Assembly: GCF_014189505.1 (NCBI RefSeq)
Contig: NZ_CP050301.1
Span: 1,433,501 to 1,497,500, forward strand
Origin: Phyllobacterium sp. 628
GTDB lineage: Bacteria > Pseudomonadota > Alphaproteobacteria > Rhizobiales > Rhizobiaceae
Length of the DNA: 64,000 nt
Direction of reading: 5' to 3'
Under the pieces are notes generated by a model that saw only the letters and a list, made by a program, of their open reading frames with translations, was not told the origin of the DNA and did no database searches. Every line of letters begins with the position of its first letter. Position 1 is the first letter of the stretch. The position numbers and the translations under genes are program-made. Below, piece by piece: positions 1 to 8,795 of the stretch.

Positions 1-967
1 TTTCAAGGAAGCGCTTCAACCGGACTTCCGGGAAAAGCGTCGAAAGGTGGTTGGTCCAGTCGCCCATATTGGGCGTGCCTTCTGGAATGGAATCTTTCAG
101 CGCGCCGTTCATGAACTGGCGGAAGGTCACATGAGTGCAGTCATGGTAGCGGCCATGGCGCAGCACGAAATACATTGGGACATCGAGTGCCCATTCGACA
201 TAGTCGGCAAAACCGAAATTTTCATTGAAAATGAAGGGCAGAACGCCGGAGCGATTATTGTCCGTATCGCGCCAGATTTCTGAGCGCCAGGAGAGCAGAC
301 CATTGGGCTTGCCCTCGGTAAATGGCGACATGGCAAACAGGGCGGTGGCGATGGACTGCAGTTTCACGGAGACCTGCATCTTGCGGCGCATGTCGGTTTC
401 CGAAGCAAAGTCGAGATTCACCTGAATGGTACAGGTGCGATACATCATGTTCAGACCATCCTTGCCAACTTTCGGCATGTAGTTAGACATGATGTTATAG
501 CGCGATTTCGGCATACGTGGCGTTTCGGCCAGCGTCCATTTCGGACTGCCACCGAGGCCGAGAAAGCGGATGCCAAGCGGCTCGGCTATTTCGCGCACCT
601 GCGCCAGATGCGCGTTGGTTTCTCGGCAGGTCTGGTGGATGGTGGAGAGCGGCGCGCCTGATAGTTCGAACTGTCCGCCCGGCTCAAGCGAGATCGCGCC
701 CTGACCGGTTGGCTCAACCAGACCAATAATATTGCCTTCATCGATGATTGGCTCCCAGCCCAGCTTGGACTGCATGCCTTCAAGAATGGCCCGGATGCCA
801 CGGGGACCATCATAGGGTACCGGGCTGTGGTCTTCGGTATAGAACGGGAATTTTTCGTGCTCTGTGCCGATGCGCCATGCGGATTGCGGCTTTGAGCCCT
901 GGTCAAGATAGGTTGCCAGTTCTTCGGTGCCGGAAAGGGGCGTCTCGTCTGTTGTATCGCGCGCCAT
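1..967 (-). CDS. gshA: glutamate-cysteine ligase, plant/alphaproteobacterial type (3' end cut by window edge)
   Basis: Joins L-glutamate and L-cysteine to gamma-glutamylcysteine using ATP, the first cytosolic step of glutathione synthesis. The 322 visible residues run from the ATG at 967 off the left edge. Family members have about 455 residues, so the C-terminal third is missing. [11 protein letters not shown] (residues 32-42) and a later [10 protein letters not shown] are typical of the GCS2 type shared by plants and alphaproteobacteria, not of E. coli GshA. The ATG follows a GGGGAAG ribosome-binding site by 8 bases. It lies about 107 bases downstream of rsmE on the same strand, so the two may be co-transcribed. 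Its product also serves the glutathione-S-transferase-like proteins near 23 and 32 kb. Family assignment is firm. Confidence 0.93.
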   Translation of the reverse strand, partial: MARDTTDETPLSGTEELATYLDQGSKPQSAWRIGTEHEKFPFYTEDHSPVPYDGPRGIRAILEGMQSKLGWEPIIDEGNIIGLVEPTGQGAISLEPGGQFELSGAPLSTIHQTCRETNAHLAQVREIAEPLGIRFLGLGGSPKWTLAETPRMPKSRYNIMSNYMPKVGKDGLNMMYRTCTIQVNLDFASETDMRRKMQVSVKLQSIATALFAMSPFTEGKPNGLLSWRSEIWRDTDNNRSGVLPFIFNENFGFADYVEWALDVPMYFVLRHGRYHDCTHVTFRQFMNGALKDSIPEGTPNMGDWTNHLSTLFPEVRLKRFLE

Positions 968-1074
968 GGATGGTGCTTCCCCACTAGAATTATCGTGCTT
1001 GTGGCGTGATTGGCTGTTTTCGGAAACGAGCGCAAGCAAATTTCGCTGATGCACTCATCAAGAGAATTTGTATC

Positions 1075-1809
1075 TCACCAATCGCCGATCGTCGCCTGAA
1101 CAAGAGCGAGTGCGGCAACGGCGGCGGTATCGGCGCGCAGGATGCGTTGGCCGAGTGGAATAGCAGTCACAAATGGCAGTTTGCGCAAGGTTTCGCGCTC
1201 AGCGTCCGAGAAGCCGCCTTCTGGTCCAATGAGCACGCCGAGCGGCCCGCGCGGCAGGCTTTGTAACAGCGGCAGGGGATTATGGGTATCATGACCTTCG
1301 TCGCAGAAAATCAGGCGGCGGTTTGAGTCCCAGCCTTCCAGTAACTTTTCCAGTTTGACCGGCTCCCGCGTCGTGGGAATGGCCAGAACCCCGCATTGTT
1401 CCGCCGCTTCAATGGCATTGGCTTCGATTCGATCGATCCCGATGCGTGACACCTGCGTGTGCTGGGTGATGACCGGCTGCAAGACGCCTGCACCCATTTC
1501 GACAGCTTTCTGTACGAGATAATCGAGCCGTCCCTGCTTCAGCGGAGCAAAGCAATAAAGCAGATCAGGCGACATGGGCTGTTCGCGTGTCTGTTCCAGC
1601 GGTTCAAGTGCCAGCTTCTTCTTGCTTTCAAAGCGCAGCGCAGCCCGCCATTCGCCGTCACGACCGTTGAAGGCGAGAATTTCATCCCCTTCCTTCATCC
1701 GCAGGACATTGGCGAGATAATTGACCGCTTCAGCAGGCGCTTCAGCCCGCTTTCCCGCTGACAGATCCGCCGTAATATAAAGCCGTTGCATCTTGTAATT
1801 TGCGCGCAT
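1075..1809 (-). CDS. rsmE: 16S rRNA (uracil(1498)-N3)-methyltransferase
   Basis: SAM-dependent SPOUT-class enzyme that methylates N3 of U1498 in 16S rRNA of the 30S subunit. The product is about 244 residues, the usual family size. An N-terminal PUA-like region ([10 protein letters not shown] to about residue 75) precedes the trefoil-knot methyltransferase domain, with the SAM-binding signatures [10 protein letters not shown] (about residue 190) and [11 protein letters not shown] (about 220). The start is uncertain. The ATG at 1809 is used here; an ATG at 1791 (MQRLYIT) is equally plausible and neither has a strong ribosome-binding site. The frame stays open further upstream but is not family-like there. 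gshA follows downstream on the same strand. Confidence 0.93.
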   Translation of the reverse strand: MRANYKMQRLYITADLSAGKRAEAPAEAVNYLANVLRMKEGDEILAFNGRDGEWRAALRFESKKKLALEPLEQTREQPMSPDLLYCFAPLKQGRLDYLVQKAVEMGAGVLQPVITQHTQVSRIGIDRIEANAIEAAEQCGVLAIPTTREPVKLEKLLEGWDSNRRLIFCDEGHDTHNPLPLLQSLPRGPLGVLIGPEGGFSDAERETLRKLPFVTAIPLGQRILRADTAAVAALALVQATIGDW

Positions 1810-1857
1810 GGAAAACCGATGCCAGAGACCGGGTGGAAAGGTCAAGTACAGGATGTT

Positions 1858-2295
1858 TCATCCCAGCGGCGGCAAACGCCTTTTGATCGTTGATGCCTTG
1901 ACAATGGACGTGTTGGTTTCTGCCTTTTCCGCCAGCCGGTCCAGCAACTTGTCGAGCTGTTCCATGGTGCGGAAATGGATCTTGCCGATAAAGCAGTCGT
2001 CGCCCGTCACCTTGTCGCATTCGGTAATCTCAGGCGTGTCCTGAATGAGCTTTTCAACGATGTGCAGCATTCCGGGCAAGGGTCTTACCCGCACAATGGC
2101 TGTCAGATGGTAACCGAGAGCTACCGGATCGATGTCGACGGTGAAGGAGCGAATGACTTTCTTCTCTTCCAGCCGCCGCAATCGCTCCGATACGCTTGGG
2201 GAAGACAGCCCGACTTTCTGGCTGAGTTCTTTCAGGGATATCCGCGCATCCTCAATGAGAATCCCGAGAATCGTCTTGTCCATTTCGTCGAGCAT
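1858..2295 (-). CDS. Lrp/AsnC family transcriptional regulator
   Basis: DNA-binding regulator of the leucine-responsive family, 145 residues. An N-terminal helix-turn-helix (about residues 5-60, including ISLKELSQKVGLSSPSVSER) is followed by a RAM effector-binding domain (about 68-140) with the GDDCFIGKIHF segment expected at the ligand/oligomer interface. It is transcribed divergently from the EamA-type exporter at 2428. In this arrangement Lrp-type proteins commonly control the neighbouring amino-acid exporter in response to its substrate; that link is inference. The 130-base spacer contains nested inverted repeats (2319-2380) that could be its operator. The effector cannot be read from the sequence. 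Confidence 0.9.
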   Translation of the reverse strand: MLDEMDKTILGILIEDARISLKELSQKVGLSSPSVSERLRRLEEKKVIRSFTVDIDPVALGYHLTAIVRVRPLPGMLHIVEKLIQDTPEITECDKVTGDDCFIGKIHFRTMEQLDKLLDRLAEKAETNTSIVKASTIKRRLPPLG

Positions 2296-2318
2296 TTTAT
2301 CCTCGTAAGGTGTTTTAT

Positions 2319-2380
2319 GATTTGAGCCTGCATTATACAGGAAATATACATGTTTTGCCTTCTCCTGAATATATCAAATC
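2319..2380. promoter_or_regulatory. nested inverted repeats between the Lrp gene and the EamA exporter gene
   Basis: Outer arms GATTTGA (2319-2325) and TCAAATC (2374-2380) match perfectly. Inside them lie TATACAGGA (2334-2342) and TCCTGAATA (2363-2371), a near match with one or two differences. The region is AT-rich, symmetric about position 2350 and midway between the two divergent starts. That fits a multimeric Lrp-type operator, but no consensus for this regulator is known to me. Confidence 0.35.
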
Positions 2381-2427
2381 GTGTTTGCAACGAATAGTCT
2401 TGCATCAACAGACAACGGGGTAATGGC

Positions 2428-3327
2428 ATGGAACGGGATATTGTAAGGGGCAGCGTCGAGATGACCGCTGCAATGATGATTTCAGGCACCATCGGCTGGT
2501 TTGTGCTGATGTCGGGCCAGCCCGTCCTGTCAGTGGTCTTTTGGCGTTGCCTGATTGGGGCGCTGACATTGCTTGGTATCTGTGCCGCGCTCGGGCTGTT
2601 GCGGCCCAATGTCATTTCACTGAAATTGTTTGGTCTTGCCGTGCTTGGCGGTGTGGCCATCGTCTTCAACTGGGTTTTGCTCTTTGCCGCTTATCCCCGC
2701 GCATCCATCGCCATTGCCACGACCGTTTATAACGTCCAGCCCTTCATGCTTGTTGGGCTCGGTGCTCTGATCTTCAAGGAAAAGCTGACATTTACCAAAC
2801 TGTTCTGGTTGGCTCTGGCCTTTGCCGGCATGCTCTTGATCGTGCAGGCCAAACCGGGCGGTGGCTATACGGGCACCGATTATATTGCAGGCATTGGCCT
2901 GTCACTGGGCGCGGCTTTTCTCTATGCGATTGCCGCCATCGTAGCCAAGCGCCTCAAGGGGACGCCGCCACATCTGATCGCGCTCATTCAAGTCTGTGTC
3001 GGGATTGTGCTGATGATCCCGCTTGCGGATTTCAGTGTGTTGCCAAATGGCGTGGGTCAATGGAGCAGCATCGTTACCATCGGTGTCATCCATACCGGGC
3101 TGATGTACATTCTGCTTTACAGCGCCATCCAGAAACTGCCGACACATCTGACCGGATCTCTTTCCTTTATCTATCCGATTGCTGCCATTCTGGTTGATTA
3201 CTTTGCCTTCGGTCATCAATTGCAGCCCAGCCAGTTTATCGGGTCGGCGGCGATTCTGATCGCTGCGGCAGGTACAAGCCTTGGTTGGAAGATCGGGAGG
3301 GCTGCACCGGCAAGTGTCAAAGTTTGA
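2428..3327 (+). CDS. EamA (DMT superfamily) exporter
   Basis: Inner-membrane drug/metabolite transporter family protein of 299 residues with about ten hydrophobic segments in two tandem EamA repeats (about residues 5-140 and 150-290). Members typically export amino acids or other small metabolites; the substrate is not determined by sequence. Hydrophobic stretches such as LFGLAVLGGVAIVFNWVL and the second-repeat segment around AGIGLSLGAAFLYAIAAIVA support the assignment. It diverges from the Lrp/AsnC gene at 2295, so amino-acid export under Lrp control is a reasonable hypothesis. The ATG at 2428 is preceded by GGGG 8 bases upstream. Confidence 0.88.
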   Translation: MERDIVRGSVEMTAAMMISGTIGWFVLMSGQPVLSVVFWRCLIGALTLLGICAALGLLRPNVISLKLFGLAVLGGVAIVFNWVLLFAAYPRASIAIATTVYNVQPFMLVGLGALIFKEKLTFTKLFWLALAFAGMLLIVQAKPGGGYTGTDYIAGIGLSLGAAFLYAIAAIVAKRLKGTPPHLIALIQVCVGIVLMIPLADFSVLPNGVGQWSSIVTIGVIHTGLMYILLYSAIQKLPTHLTGSLSFIYPIAAILVDYFAFGHQLQPSQFIGSAAILIAAAGTSLGWKIGRAAPASVKV

Positions 3328-3409
3328 TCTGGATATCGCTTGATTGCGAGATGAGTTTTGTTCTATATTTCACTAAAGAGCATATCAATCTGACATATAG
3401 AGCAAGCAC

Positions 3410-3937
3410 ATGGAACTCCGGGCACTAAAACGCAGCGAGATCGAACAGGTCTGGACCATCGATCGCAGCGAGATCATTGAAAACATTTATGTCTTGCTGG
3501 ATGGCAAACTGGTCCTGCAACCACACTATTTTGATGTTCCCGGCTGGGAAGATGGCGAGGCGGAAAAATACACGCCCCTGCTGCAGGCAAGTTTTGACCG
3601 TGGCGGACAGTTCTTCGGCTTCTTCGATGGCGATAAAGTGGCTGGTGTTGGTGCGGTTGATACAATCTGGCGCGGTCCAAAGCAGGAGCTTTTGCAATTG
3701 ACCTTCCTGCATGTCAGCAATGCTTATCGCGGTCAGCGCCTGGGCGTCCGCCTCTTCGAACATTGCAAGGATGTTGCCAGAGACATGGGTGCCAAGGGGC
3801 TTTATGTCTCGGCAATACCGTCAGAAAATACAGTGGATTTCTACCGCCGTCTGCGTTGTGTCGTCACAGAGACACCCGATGCAGAATTGTCTGCACTCGA
3901 ACCGGAGGACATCCCCCTGGAATGTCTTTTCAAATAG
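3410..3937 (+). CDS. GNAT family N-acetyltransferase
   Basis: Predicted cytosolic acetyl-CoA-dependent N-acetyltransferase of 175 residues. The acetyl-CoA pyrophosphate-binding loop is visible as YRGQRLGVRLFEHCKD (about residues 105-120), followed by the C-terminal SENTVDFYRRL segment typical of the GNAT fold. The substrate is unknown; such small stand-alone GNATs acetylate anything from antibiotics to protein N-termini. It begins 82 bases after the EamA gene on the same strand and converges on the unknown gene at 3950. There is no obvious terminator between the convergent pair. Confidence 0.85.
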   Translation: MELRALKRSEIEQVWTIDRSEIIENIYVLLDGKLVLQPHYFDVPGWEDGEAEKYTPLLQASFDRGGQFFGFFDGDKVAGVGAVDTIWRGPKQELLQLTFLHVSNAYRGQRLGVRLFEHCKDVARDMGAKGLYVSAIPSENTVDFYRRLRCVVTETPDAELSALEPEDIPLECLFK

Positions 3938-3949
3938 AATAACGCATAT

Positions 3950-4564
3950 TCAGTATATCCCTGAAATGACCGGGATATATCCAGCGCCCAATGCCCGCAC
4001 CGTTGATGGCGGCGTGAGCAGGCTGACACCCTGCGTTGGTGCTGGGCAAAGCGTATAGCCGTCCCAAGACCATCGATAGGTCTGCCCATCGCGGATCAGA
4101 TAAGCATTGTCGCCTGATGTGACTATGCTGCCATCGGGCAGGCTGGTCACCGGCATTGGCAACGGATGGCGTTTCTTGCCGCCGCTCGCATCCAGACGCT
4201 CGCCATGAAGCACTGCATCCATCTGTGGTGCCGAAGGTTTCTCCACTTCATTTCCTTCGGCCCACGCAGCCTTGAAGGCATTGGCTCGTTGCCGCTGGCA
4301 ATAGAAGCAGGGGCGGTGACCGGCACTGAGTGCGGTGGCTTCATCTGTAAAGAACAGTTCGGTCCAGCTTTGCCGGGCCATCACCGCACGGCGGACGTTC
4401 TTGTATTCGCAGACACAGATGATCCAGGCCTTGAGTGTCCAGCACCGTTTGAACAGCGTTCGGGTTGCCGGGTCGTGAATAATGCCGCGATTTCCCATGA
4501 ATGTGCCGCGTTGTGGCACGGACACGATCTCGCCAAAGGGTGTGACACGGTTTTGCAGGGGCAT
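3950..4564 (-). CDS. conserved protein of unknown function with a CxxC motif
   Basis: A 204-residue protein that I recall as a conserved uncharacterised family in rhizobia and relatives, with no named function. It contains RGTFMGNRGIIHD (about residues 19-31), a Cys- and Trp-rich stretch (WTLKAWIICVCEYK) and GHRPCFYCQRQRANAF (about 82-97), a CxxC that could bind metal or be redox-active. The C-terminal half carries short beta-strand-like segments ending in ...ALGAGYIPVIS. The ATG at 4564 has a GGAAG ribosome-binding site 8 bases upstream. It diverges from the glutamine amidotransferase gene at 4637, with only 72 bases between them. A nuclease-like or metal-binding role is possible but unsupported. 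Confidence 0.75.
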   Translation of the reverse strand: MPLQNRVTPFGEIVSVPQRGTFMGNRGIIHDPATRTLFKRCWTLKAWIICVCEYKNVRRAVMARQSWTELFFTDEATALSAGHRPCFYCQRQRANAFKAAWAEGNEVEKPSAPQMDAVLHGERLDASGGKKRHPLPMPVTSLPDGSIVTSGDNAYLIRDGQTYRWSWDGYTLCPAPTQGVSLLTPPSTVRALGAGYIPVISGIY

Positions 4565-4636
4565 TTGATGGCTTCCGGCTGTGAGGGGACCATGCTATCG
4601 CAAGAATATCTTCAACGCGATCATCAGGCAGGTATA

Positions 4637-5335
4637 ATGCGGGTTCTTGTCGTTCAGAATTATCAGAATACCGGGTTGGGTCTGGTCGGGCGCGCTTTGA
4701 ACGAGGTGAATGCAGAGGTTGAAATCGTACAAGCGCATCTTGGTGAAGCATTGCCGCAAGATGACTCCAACTATGACGCGCTCATCGTGCTAGGTGGCGA
4801 TCAGAATGCGCTCGCCGATGATGAATTTCCTTATCTCCCTGACCTTGCTCGTCTGACCAAACGGTTTGGCGATGCCGATAAAGCCGTGCTTGGCATTTGC
4901 CTTGGCAGTCAGCTTGTTGCGCGTGGTTATGGTGCCGAAAATCTGCTTAACCGGCCACCCGAATTCGGCTGGCATGACATTACGTCAACCGCCGAAGGCA
5001 CTTCAGACCCGGTTCTCGGCGCCACGCCGCAGCAGTTTCCGATTTTTCATTGGCACCGCGATACATTTTCATTGCCGGAGGGAGCGGTGCATCTCGCGTC
5101 GAGCACGATCACGAAGAATCAGGCTTTCCGGATTGGCCGTGCCGTCTATGCCATCCAGTTCCACTTTGAAGCCGACACCGCGTTGGTCGAAGAGTGGAAG
5201 CACGTCTTCGAACCTGAGATCAAAGCGAACAATCCCGATTGGCTGGAGAATTATTCCGCTCTTGTCGCCAAAAACGGGGCAGCAGCGGACGCGGCTGGGT
5301 TGGCATTGGCCCGCGCCTGGGTCGCGCTCATTTAA
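4637..5335 (+). CDS. class I glutamine amidotransferase (GMP synthase-like)
   Basis: Stand-alone class I glutamine amidotransferase domain of 232 residues, expected to hydrolyse glutamine or a gamma-glutamyl compound in the cytosol. The catalytic triad is recognisable: nucleophile Cys in GICLGSQLVA (about residue 81) and the His/Glu pair in AIQFHFEAD (about 173-181). This resembles the GuaA N-terminal domain and the YfeJ/Mj-type stand-alone group, which lacks a synthetase partner. The frame is open from 4166, but homology starts at MRVLVVQN, so the ATG at 4637 with CAGGCAGG just upstream is chosen. The acceptor substrate is unknown. Confidence 0.87.
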   Translation: MRVLVVQNYQNTGLGLVGRALNEVNAEVEIVQAHLGEALPQDDSNYDALIVLGGDQNALADDEFPYLPDLARLTKRFGDADKAVLGICLGSQLVARGYGAENLLNRPPEFGWHDITSTAEGTSDPVLGATPQQFPIFHWHRDTFSLPEGAVHLASSTITKNQAFRIGRAVYAIQFHFEADTALVEEWKHVFEPEIKANNPDWLENYSALVAKNGAAADAAGLALARAWVALI

Positions 5336-5512
5336 GCCTCACCGCAGATTCAGTTGCAACTCTGCAACAGCCAGCATTTGAATCAAATTGCATCGCCGGT
5401 ATTCATGTGGAGCGTGTCTTTGATTCACTTGCTGGAAAGAATTGTGCGCTGTAGTTGCCGGGCCGGTTAGCTGGCATCAAGCCAGACCGAAGACAATGAT
5501 GGAAACGCCCAA

Positions 5513-5653
5513 ATGACTACCAAGAGTGCTGCCCTTTTGACTGCCGTGATGCTTGCATCCATCCTTTTCATGGGCGCTGGACTGGTATCCGTTGATGCCG
5601 GTGGCCACACAGTTTCCACAGACGGCTACGGCATCAGCTCCTCAGCGCGTTAA
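5513..5653 (+). CDS. small hydrophobic peptide, 46 residues
   Basis: A short open frame in an otherwise empty stretch between the amidotransferase and the metallophosphatase. It begins MTTKSAALLTAVMLASILFM, a basic N-terminus and a hydrophobic core resembling a signal peptide or single membrane anchor, and ends with a small polar tail (residues 30-46). GGAAA lies 7 bases before the ATG. A six-codon frame (5496-5516) overlaps the start through ATGA and could couple translation. No homologue is recognised; it may be a small membrane protein or chance coding. Confidence 0.45.
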   Translation: MTTKSAALLTAVMLASILFMGAGLVSVDAGGHTVSTDGYGISSSAR

Positions 5654-5656
5654 CAT

Positions 5657-6394
5657 TTAAGCGGTTGCTTCGAGAAAAGACTTGGCTTCGGCGTCAATCC
5701 TGATGGCGCTGAGGCGACCACTGGCATAAGCGCCGGTATCAAGATTAACCCGGTTCTGCCGCACTTCAACATCGCTGGCCGGTGTATGGCCATGGATGAT
5801 CACCTTGGAATGCAGGTGCGGATCGTCAAGAAAATCCCAGCGTATCCAGATCAAATCCTCGGGATTTTGCCGCTCCAGATCGACACCGGGCCGGATGCCA
5901 GCATGGCAAAAGAAAAAATCACCCATAATGGTTGAGCGCCTTAGTCCTTGCAGAAACTCCACATGTGCGGCGGGTATAGCGCGCAGAAGCGCACTGCGCC
6001 CGGCAGCAACGGATGCCGGATCATAGAAATCAATGGTAACGCCATAGGATTTTGCAGTCTGCTTGCCGCCATGACGGGCGAAAACACCGTTTACATCGCT
6101 GCCGTTGAGAAAATCCAGAAATCCGACATCGTGATTGCCGGCAAGCGTTAGCATGCGATGTGTCTTCTTCTGTGCATTGACAAAATACTCCAGCACACCG
6201 CGCGAATCCGGGCCGCGATCGACATAATCACCCAGATGGACGACAACCCAGTCAAAGGGTGGAGTTTTTTCATTCTCGGCGAGAATACGCCGGTGCATCT
6301 CCTGCAACAGGTCGAGCCGGCCGTGCACATCACCGATGGCATAGACGCGCATTCGCTCGGGACCTCGGGCATGTTTGAAGTCGACAGTTTTCAT
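5657..6394 (-). CDS. metallophosphoesterase, PPP-type serine/threonine phosphatase family
   Basis: Calcineurin-like phosphoesterase of 245 residues. The metal-binding motifs are all present in order: IGDVHGRLD (about residue 19), GDYVDRGPDS (about 54), GNHD (about 84), a conserved FCHAGIRPG (about 160) and HGHTPA near residue 200. This matches PrpA/ApaH-like bacterial PPP phosphatases, which dephosphorylate phosphoproteins or dinucleoside polyphosphates in the cytosol. The ATG at 6394 (MKTVDFKHARG) is preceded by AGAGAG, and its codon overlaps the stop of the FadR-type gene by 4 bases, suggesting co-translation. The frame is open to 6445, but the extra residues are not family-like. Confidence 0.88.
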   Translation of the reverse strand: MKTVDFKHARGPERMRVYAIGDVHGRLDLLQEMHRRILAENEKTPPFDWVVVHLGDYVDRGPDSRGVLEYFVNAQKKTHRMLTLAGNHDVGFLDFLNGSDVNGVFARHGGKQTAKSYGVTIDFYDPASVAAGRSALLRAIPAAHVEFLQGLRRSTIMGDFFFCHAGIRPGVDLERQNPEDLIWIRWDFLDDPHLHSKVIIHGHTPASDVEVRQNRVNLDTGAYASGRLSAIRIDAEAKSFLEATA

Positions 6395-7173
6395 GTCCGG
6401 TCCGACTCTCTTTGACTGCGGCGCAGACGCGACGTGTTTTCCCACGCGCTGTTGCGGGCTGCTTCCTGTTGTGCCTGTTCAATGAAATCGATGTGCTGCC
6501 GCACCGCCGCCCGCGCCTTGACCGGGTCTGACGCCATGATCGCATCGAAAATAGCCTTGTGCTGGTGCAGCAATTGTTCCCGTGCACCTGGAAAGCCGTA
6601 GATGAGCGTGCGGTTGTAAAACACGTCATCAGCCAGAAGCCGGTAACATGAGCGTAGCGTGTGCAGAAGAATGATGTTGTGCGCACATTCGCCGATGGTG
6701 CTGTGGAGCTCGACATCAAGCTCCGCTTCTTTCTTGAAATCGTCGGTGTCGTAGGCGTGCTGCATCGCGTCCATGATATGCTGCAACAGTAAGCGGTCGT
6801 CTTCGGTTGCCCGCCGTGCGGCATATTCCGCCGCTATGCTTTCGATTTCCCGCCGGTATTCAAGATAGTCGGCCGCCGCCTTCCGGTGACTGGAAATCAG
6901 ATCCATCACCGGTTTGGAAAAGACTTCGCCGATGACGTCGGCAACAAAAGTACCCCCGCCATGCCGGGCGACAAGCAGGCCCTTGGCTTCCAATGTCTTC
7001 AGAGCACTGCGCAGTATTGGCCGCGACACGTCGAACTGAACAGCCAGGTCCCGTTCGCCCGGCAATTGATCCCCGACCCGCAACACGCCTTCAAGGATCA
7101 GCATCTCGATTTGGCTGACAATGTCATCGGCCGTGCGCGAAGATTGGATGCGGGCAAAGACGAGGCGGCTCAT
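6391..7173 (-). CDS. FadR/GntR family transcriptional regulator
   Basis: Ligand-responsive repressor or activator of about 260 residues. An N-terminal winged helix (about residues 5-75, with LRVGDQLPGERDLAVQFDVS and GGGTFVADV) is followed by an all-helical FCD effector domain (about 90-235) with metal-binding-type histidines. This is the PdhR/LldR/GlcC group, which senses carboxylates such as pyruvate, lactate or glycolate. The start at MSRLVFARI (7173) fits the family; the frame is open upstream to 7323. It sits 1.7 kb from the glycolate oxidase operon, with only the divergent DUF3422 gene between, so control of glcDEF by glycolate is a reasonable inference. A TGGT...ACCA palindrome before glcD (8796-8818) is a candidate site. 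Confidence 0.9.
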   Translation of the reverse strand: MSRLVFARIQSSRTADDIVSQIEMLILEGVLRVGDQLPGERDLAVQFDVSRPILRSALKTLEAKGLLVARHGGGTFVADVIGEVFSKPVMDLISSHRKAAADYLEYRREIESIAAEYAARRATEDDRLLLQHIMDAMQHAYDTDDFKKEAELDVELHSTIGECAHNIILLHTLRSCYRLLADDVFYNRTLIYGFPGAREQLLHQHKAIFDAIMASDPVKARAAVRQHIDFIEQAQQEAARNSAWENTSRLRRSQRESDRT

Positions 7174-7387
7174 AGTCAAACTGGTCCGTGCGAATGATTT
7201 TCTGCCGCAGCGTATCGGTAAATCGGCGAACTGGTCAATTCTTTGATCCACTTTGCCTGGCGCCTTGGCATCGTCGCTCGCATAAGCGTCGCATAGCCGC
7301 AGTCTCGTGGCGCAAAGGCGCATTGAAACACCATGGTATTGCGTTCACCATCCTGTGAATGCCGATCAAGGGGAAAGACCGGTTGAT

Positions 7388-8692
7388 ATGAAGGGGAAAA
7401 GACTAAGAACTGCAGCGGCAAGCGCTGCCTCAAGTTCGGGTGGCGTCATGGGCTTTCCGGCCCACGCGGAGCGTTCCGTGGCGTTGGGCGAAGTCCACGC
7501 CAGACCCTATCCTCTCGTGGATACACCGCGCCTGCTGATTCAGTTGGCTTTCATGACCGAAGGCGGATCGACAGTTGATCATGCGGTTCTGGCGGAACTT
7601 TCCCGCAGTATCGGCATAGCTTCTCCCGCCCGCGATGCAAGACATCACATTATGCCATGGGGCAATGGTACCTTGCGCTGGGAGCGTCATACGGAGTTCT
7701 CGACTTATTTGTGGGAAGGACCGATGCCGCGCGCTGGCCAGACGGCGCAACATCCATTCGGGCACGGTTTCAATCCGCCCGGCACGGTCATTGATGGCGT
7801 ACGGCTGGAGATCATCCGCAAGGACAGCAATGCTGCGGCGTTGATCGAGGAATTTGATCCGACAAGCCTCTGTTACAGCGATGTTGAGAATGGCCTTGCC
7901 TCGATCATTACGGATTTCCGCCAGGATGGCGACGGTATGACCCGCATTCTCATTCTCGATAACGGCTTGTCGCCGGCGCGCGCCGGGGCACTCTCTCAGC
8001 GTGTGATCGAAATCGAGACCTACCGCACGCTGGCAATGCTGGGGCTGCCGCTGGCGCATTCCCTGTCACCGCGCATCCGCCGTATTGAGGATCGTCTGGC
8101 GGGCCTGACCACGGAAATGCGCGCGCCGGATGCTGACAATCACAAATTGCTTGATGAGCTCACATCGCTGGCGGCGGAACTTGAAGCGGACGCAGCTTCG
8201 AGCCTTTACCGGTTTGGTGCCAGCCGCGCCTATAACGGTATTGTACTGGAGCGCTTGGCGGCATTGCAGGAAGAACCGGTAACAGGCTACGAAACCTGGG
8301 CGGCATTCATCCAGCGCCGTATGGCACCTGCCATGCGCACCTGCCGTTCTGTCAGTGGCAGACAAGAAAACCTTTCCGAGAAACTGTCACGCGCCGCAAC
8401 CTTGCTGCGCACGTCGGTGGATGTCGAGTTGGAGCGGCAGAACCGTGATCTCTTAAGCTCCATGAACCGGCGTGCACAGCTGCAATTGCGTCTGCAGCAT
8501 ACGGTGGAAGGCCTGTCGGTCGCAGCAATTTCATACTATGTTGTTGGTCTGTTTTTCTACCTTGCCAAAGGGGCGGAAAGCTACAATCCGGATTTGCATT
8601 CTTCGGTGCTGACTGCCGCCTTTGTGCCCGTTGCGATCATCGCCATGTGGTTCGTGGTGAAGTCGATCCGCAAATCCCACAATGATGATTGA
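7388..8692 (+). CDS. DUF3422 family membrane-anchored protein
   Basis: A 434-residue member of the DUF3422 family, widespread in proteobacteria and without known activity. The N-terminal part contains the family-typical ALGEVHARPYPLVDTPR, the middle is mostly helical, and the C-terminus has two predicted membrane segments (AISYYVVGLFFYLAKG and LTAAFVPVAIIAMWFVVK) followed by a short basic tail. The N-terminal bulk is therefore probably cytosolic. The ATG at 7388 has AAGGGGAAAG about 10 bases upstream; an internal ATG at 7448 (MGFPAHAERS) is an alternative. It lies between the FadR-type regulator (divergent) and glcD (same strand), which suggests but does not prove a link to carboxylate metabolism. 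Confidence 0.85.
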   Translation: MKGKRLRTAAASAASSSGGVMGFPAHAERSVALGEVHARPYPLVDTPRLLIQLAFMTEGGSTVDHAVLAELSRSIGIASPARDARHHIMPWGNGTLRWERHTEFSTYLWEGPMPRAGQTAQHPFGHGFNPPGTVIDGVRLEIIRKDSNAAALIEEFDPTSLCYSDVENGLASIITDFRQDGDGMTRILILDNGLSPARAGALSQRVIEIETYRTLAMLGLPLAHSLSPRIRRIEDRLAGLTTEMRAPDADNHKLLDELTSLAAELEADAASSLYRFGASRAYNGIVLERLAALQEEPVTGYETWAAFIQRRMAPAMRTCRSVSGRQENLSEKLSRAATLLRTSVDVELERQNRDLLSSMNRRAQLQLRLQHTVEGLSVAAISYYVVGLFFYLAKGAESYNPDLHSSVLTAAFVPVAIIAMWFVVKSIRKSHNDD

Positions 8693-8795
8693 TTGAATGC
8701 GCTGCTCTTCTCATAACTGCGCGTCACTTTGGCTGTGAGCAAATGCATGACGGCGGCGTGGCAAAAGTTTAGACTGTTTACAAATTGGAGAGGTG

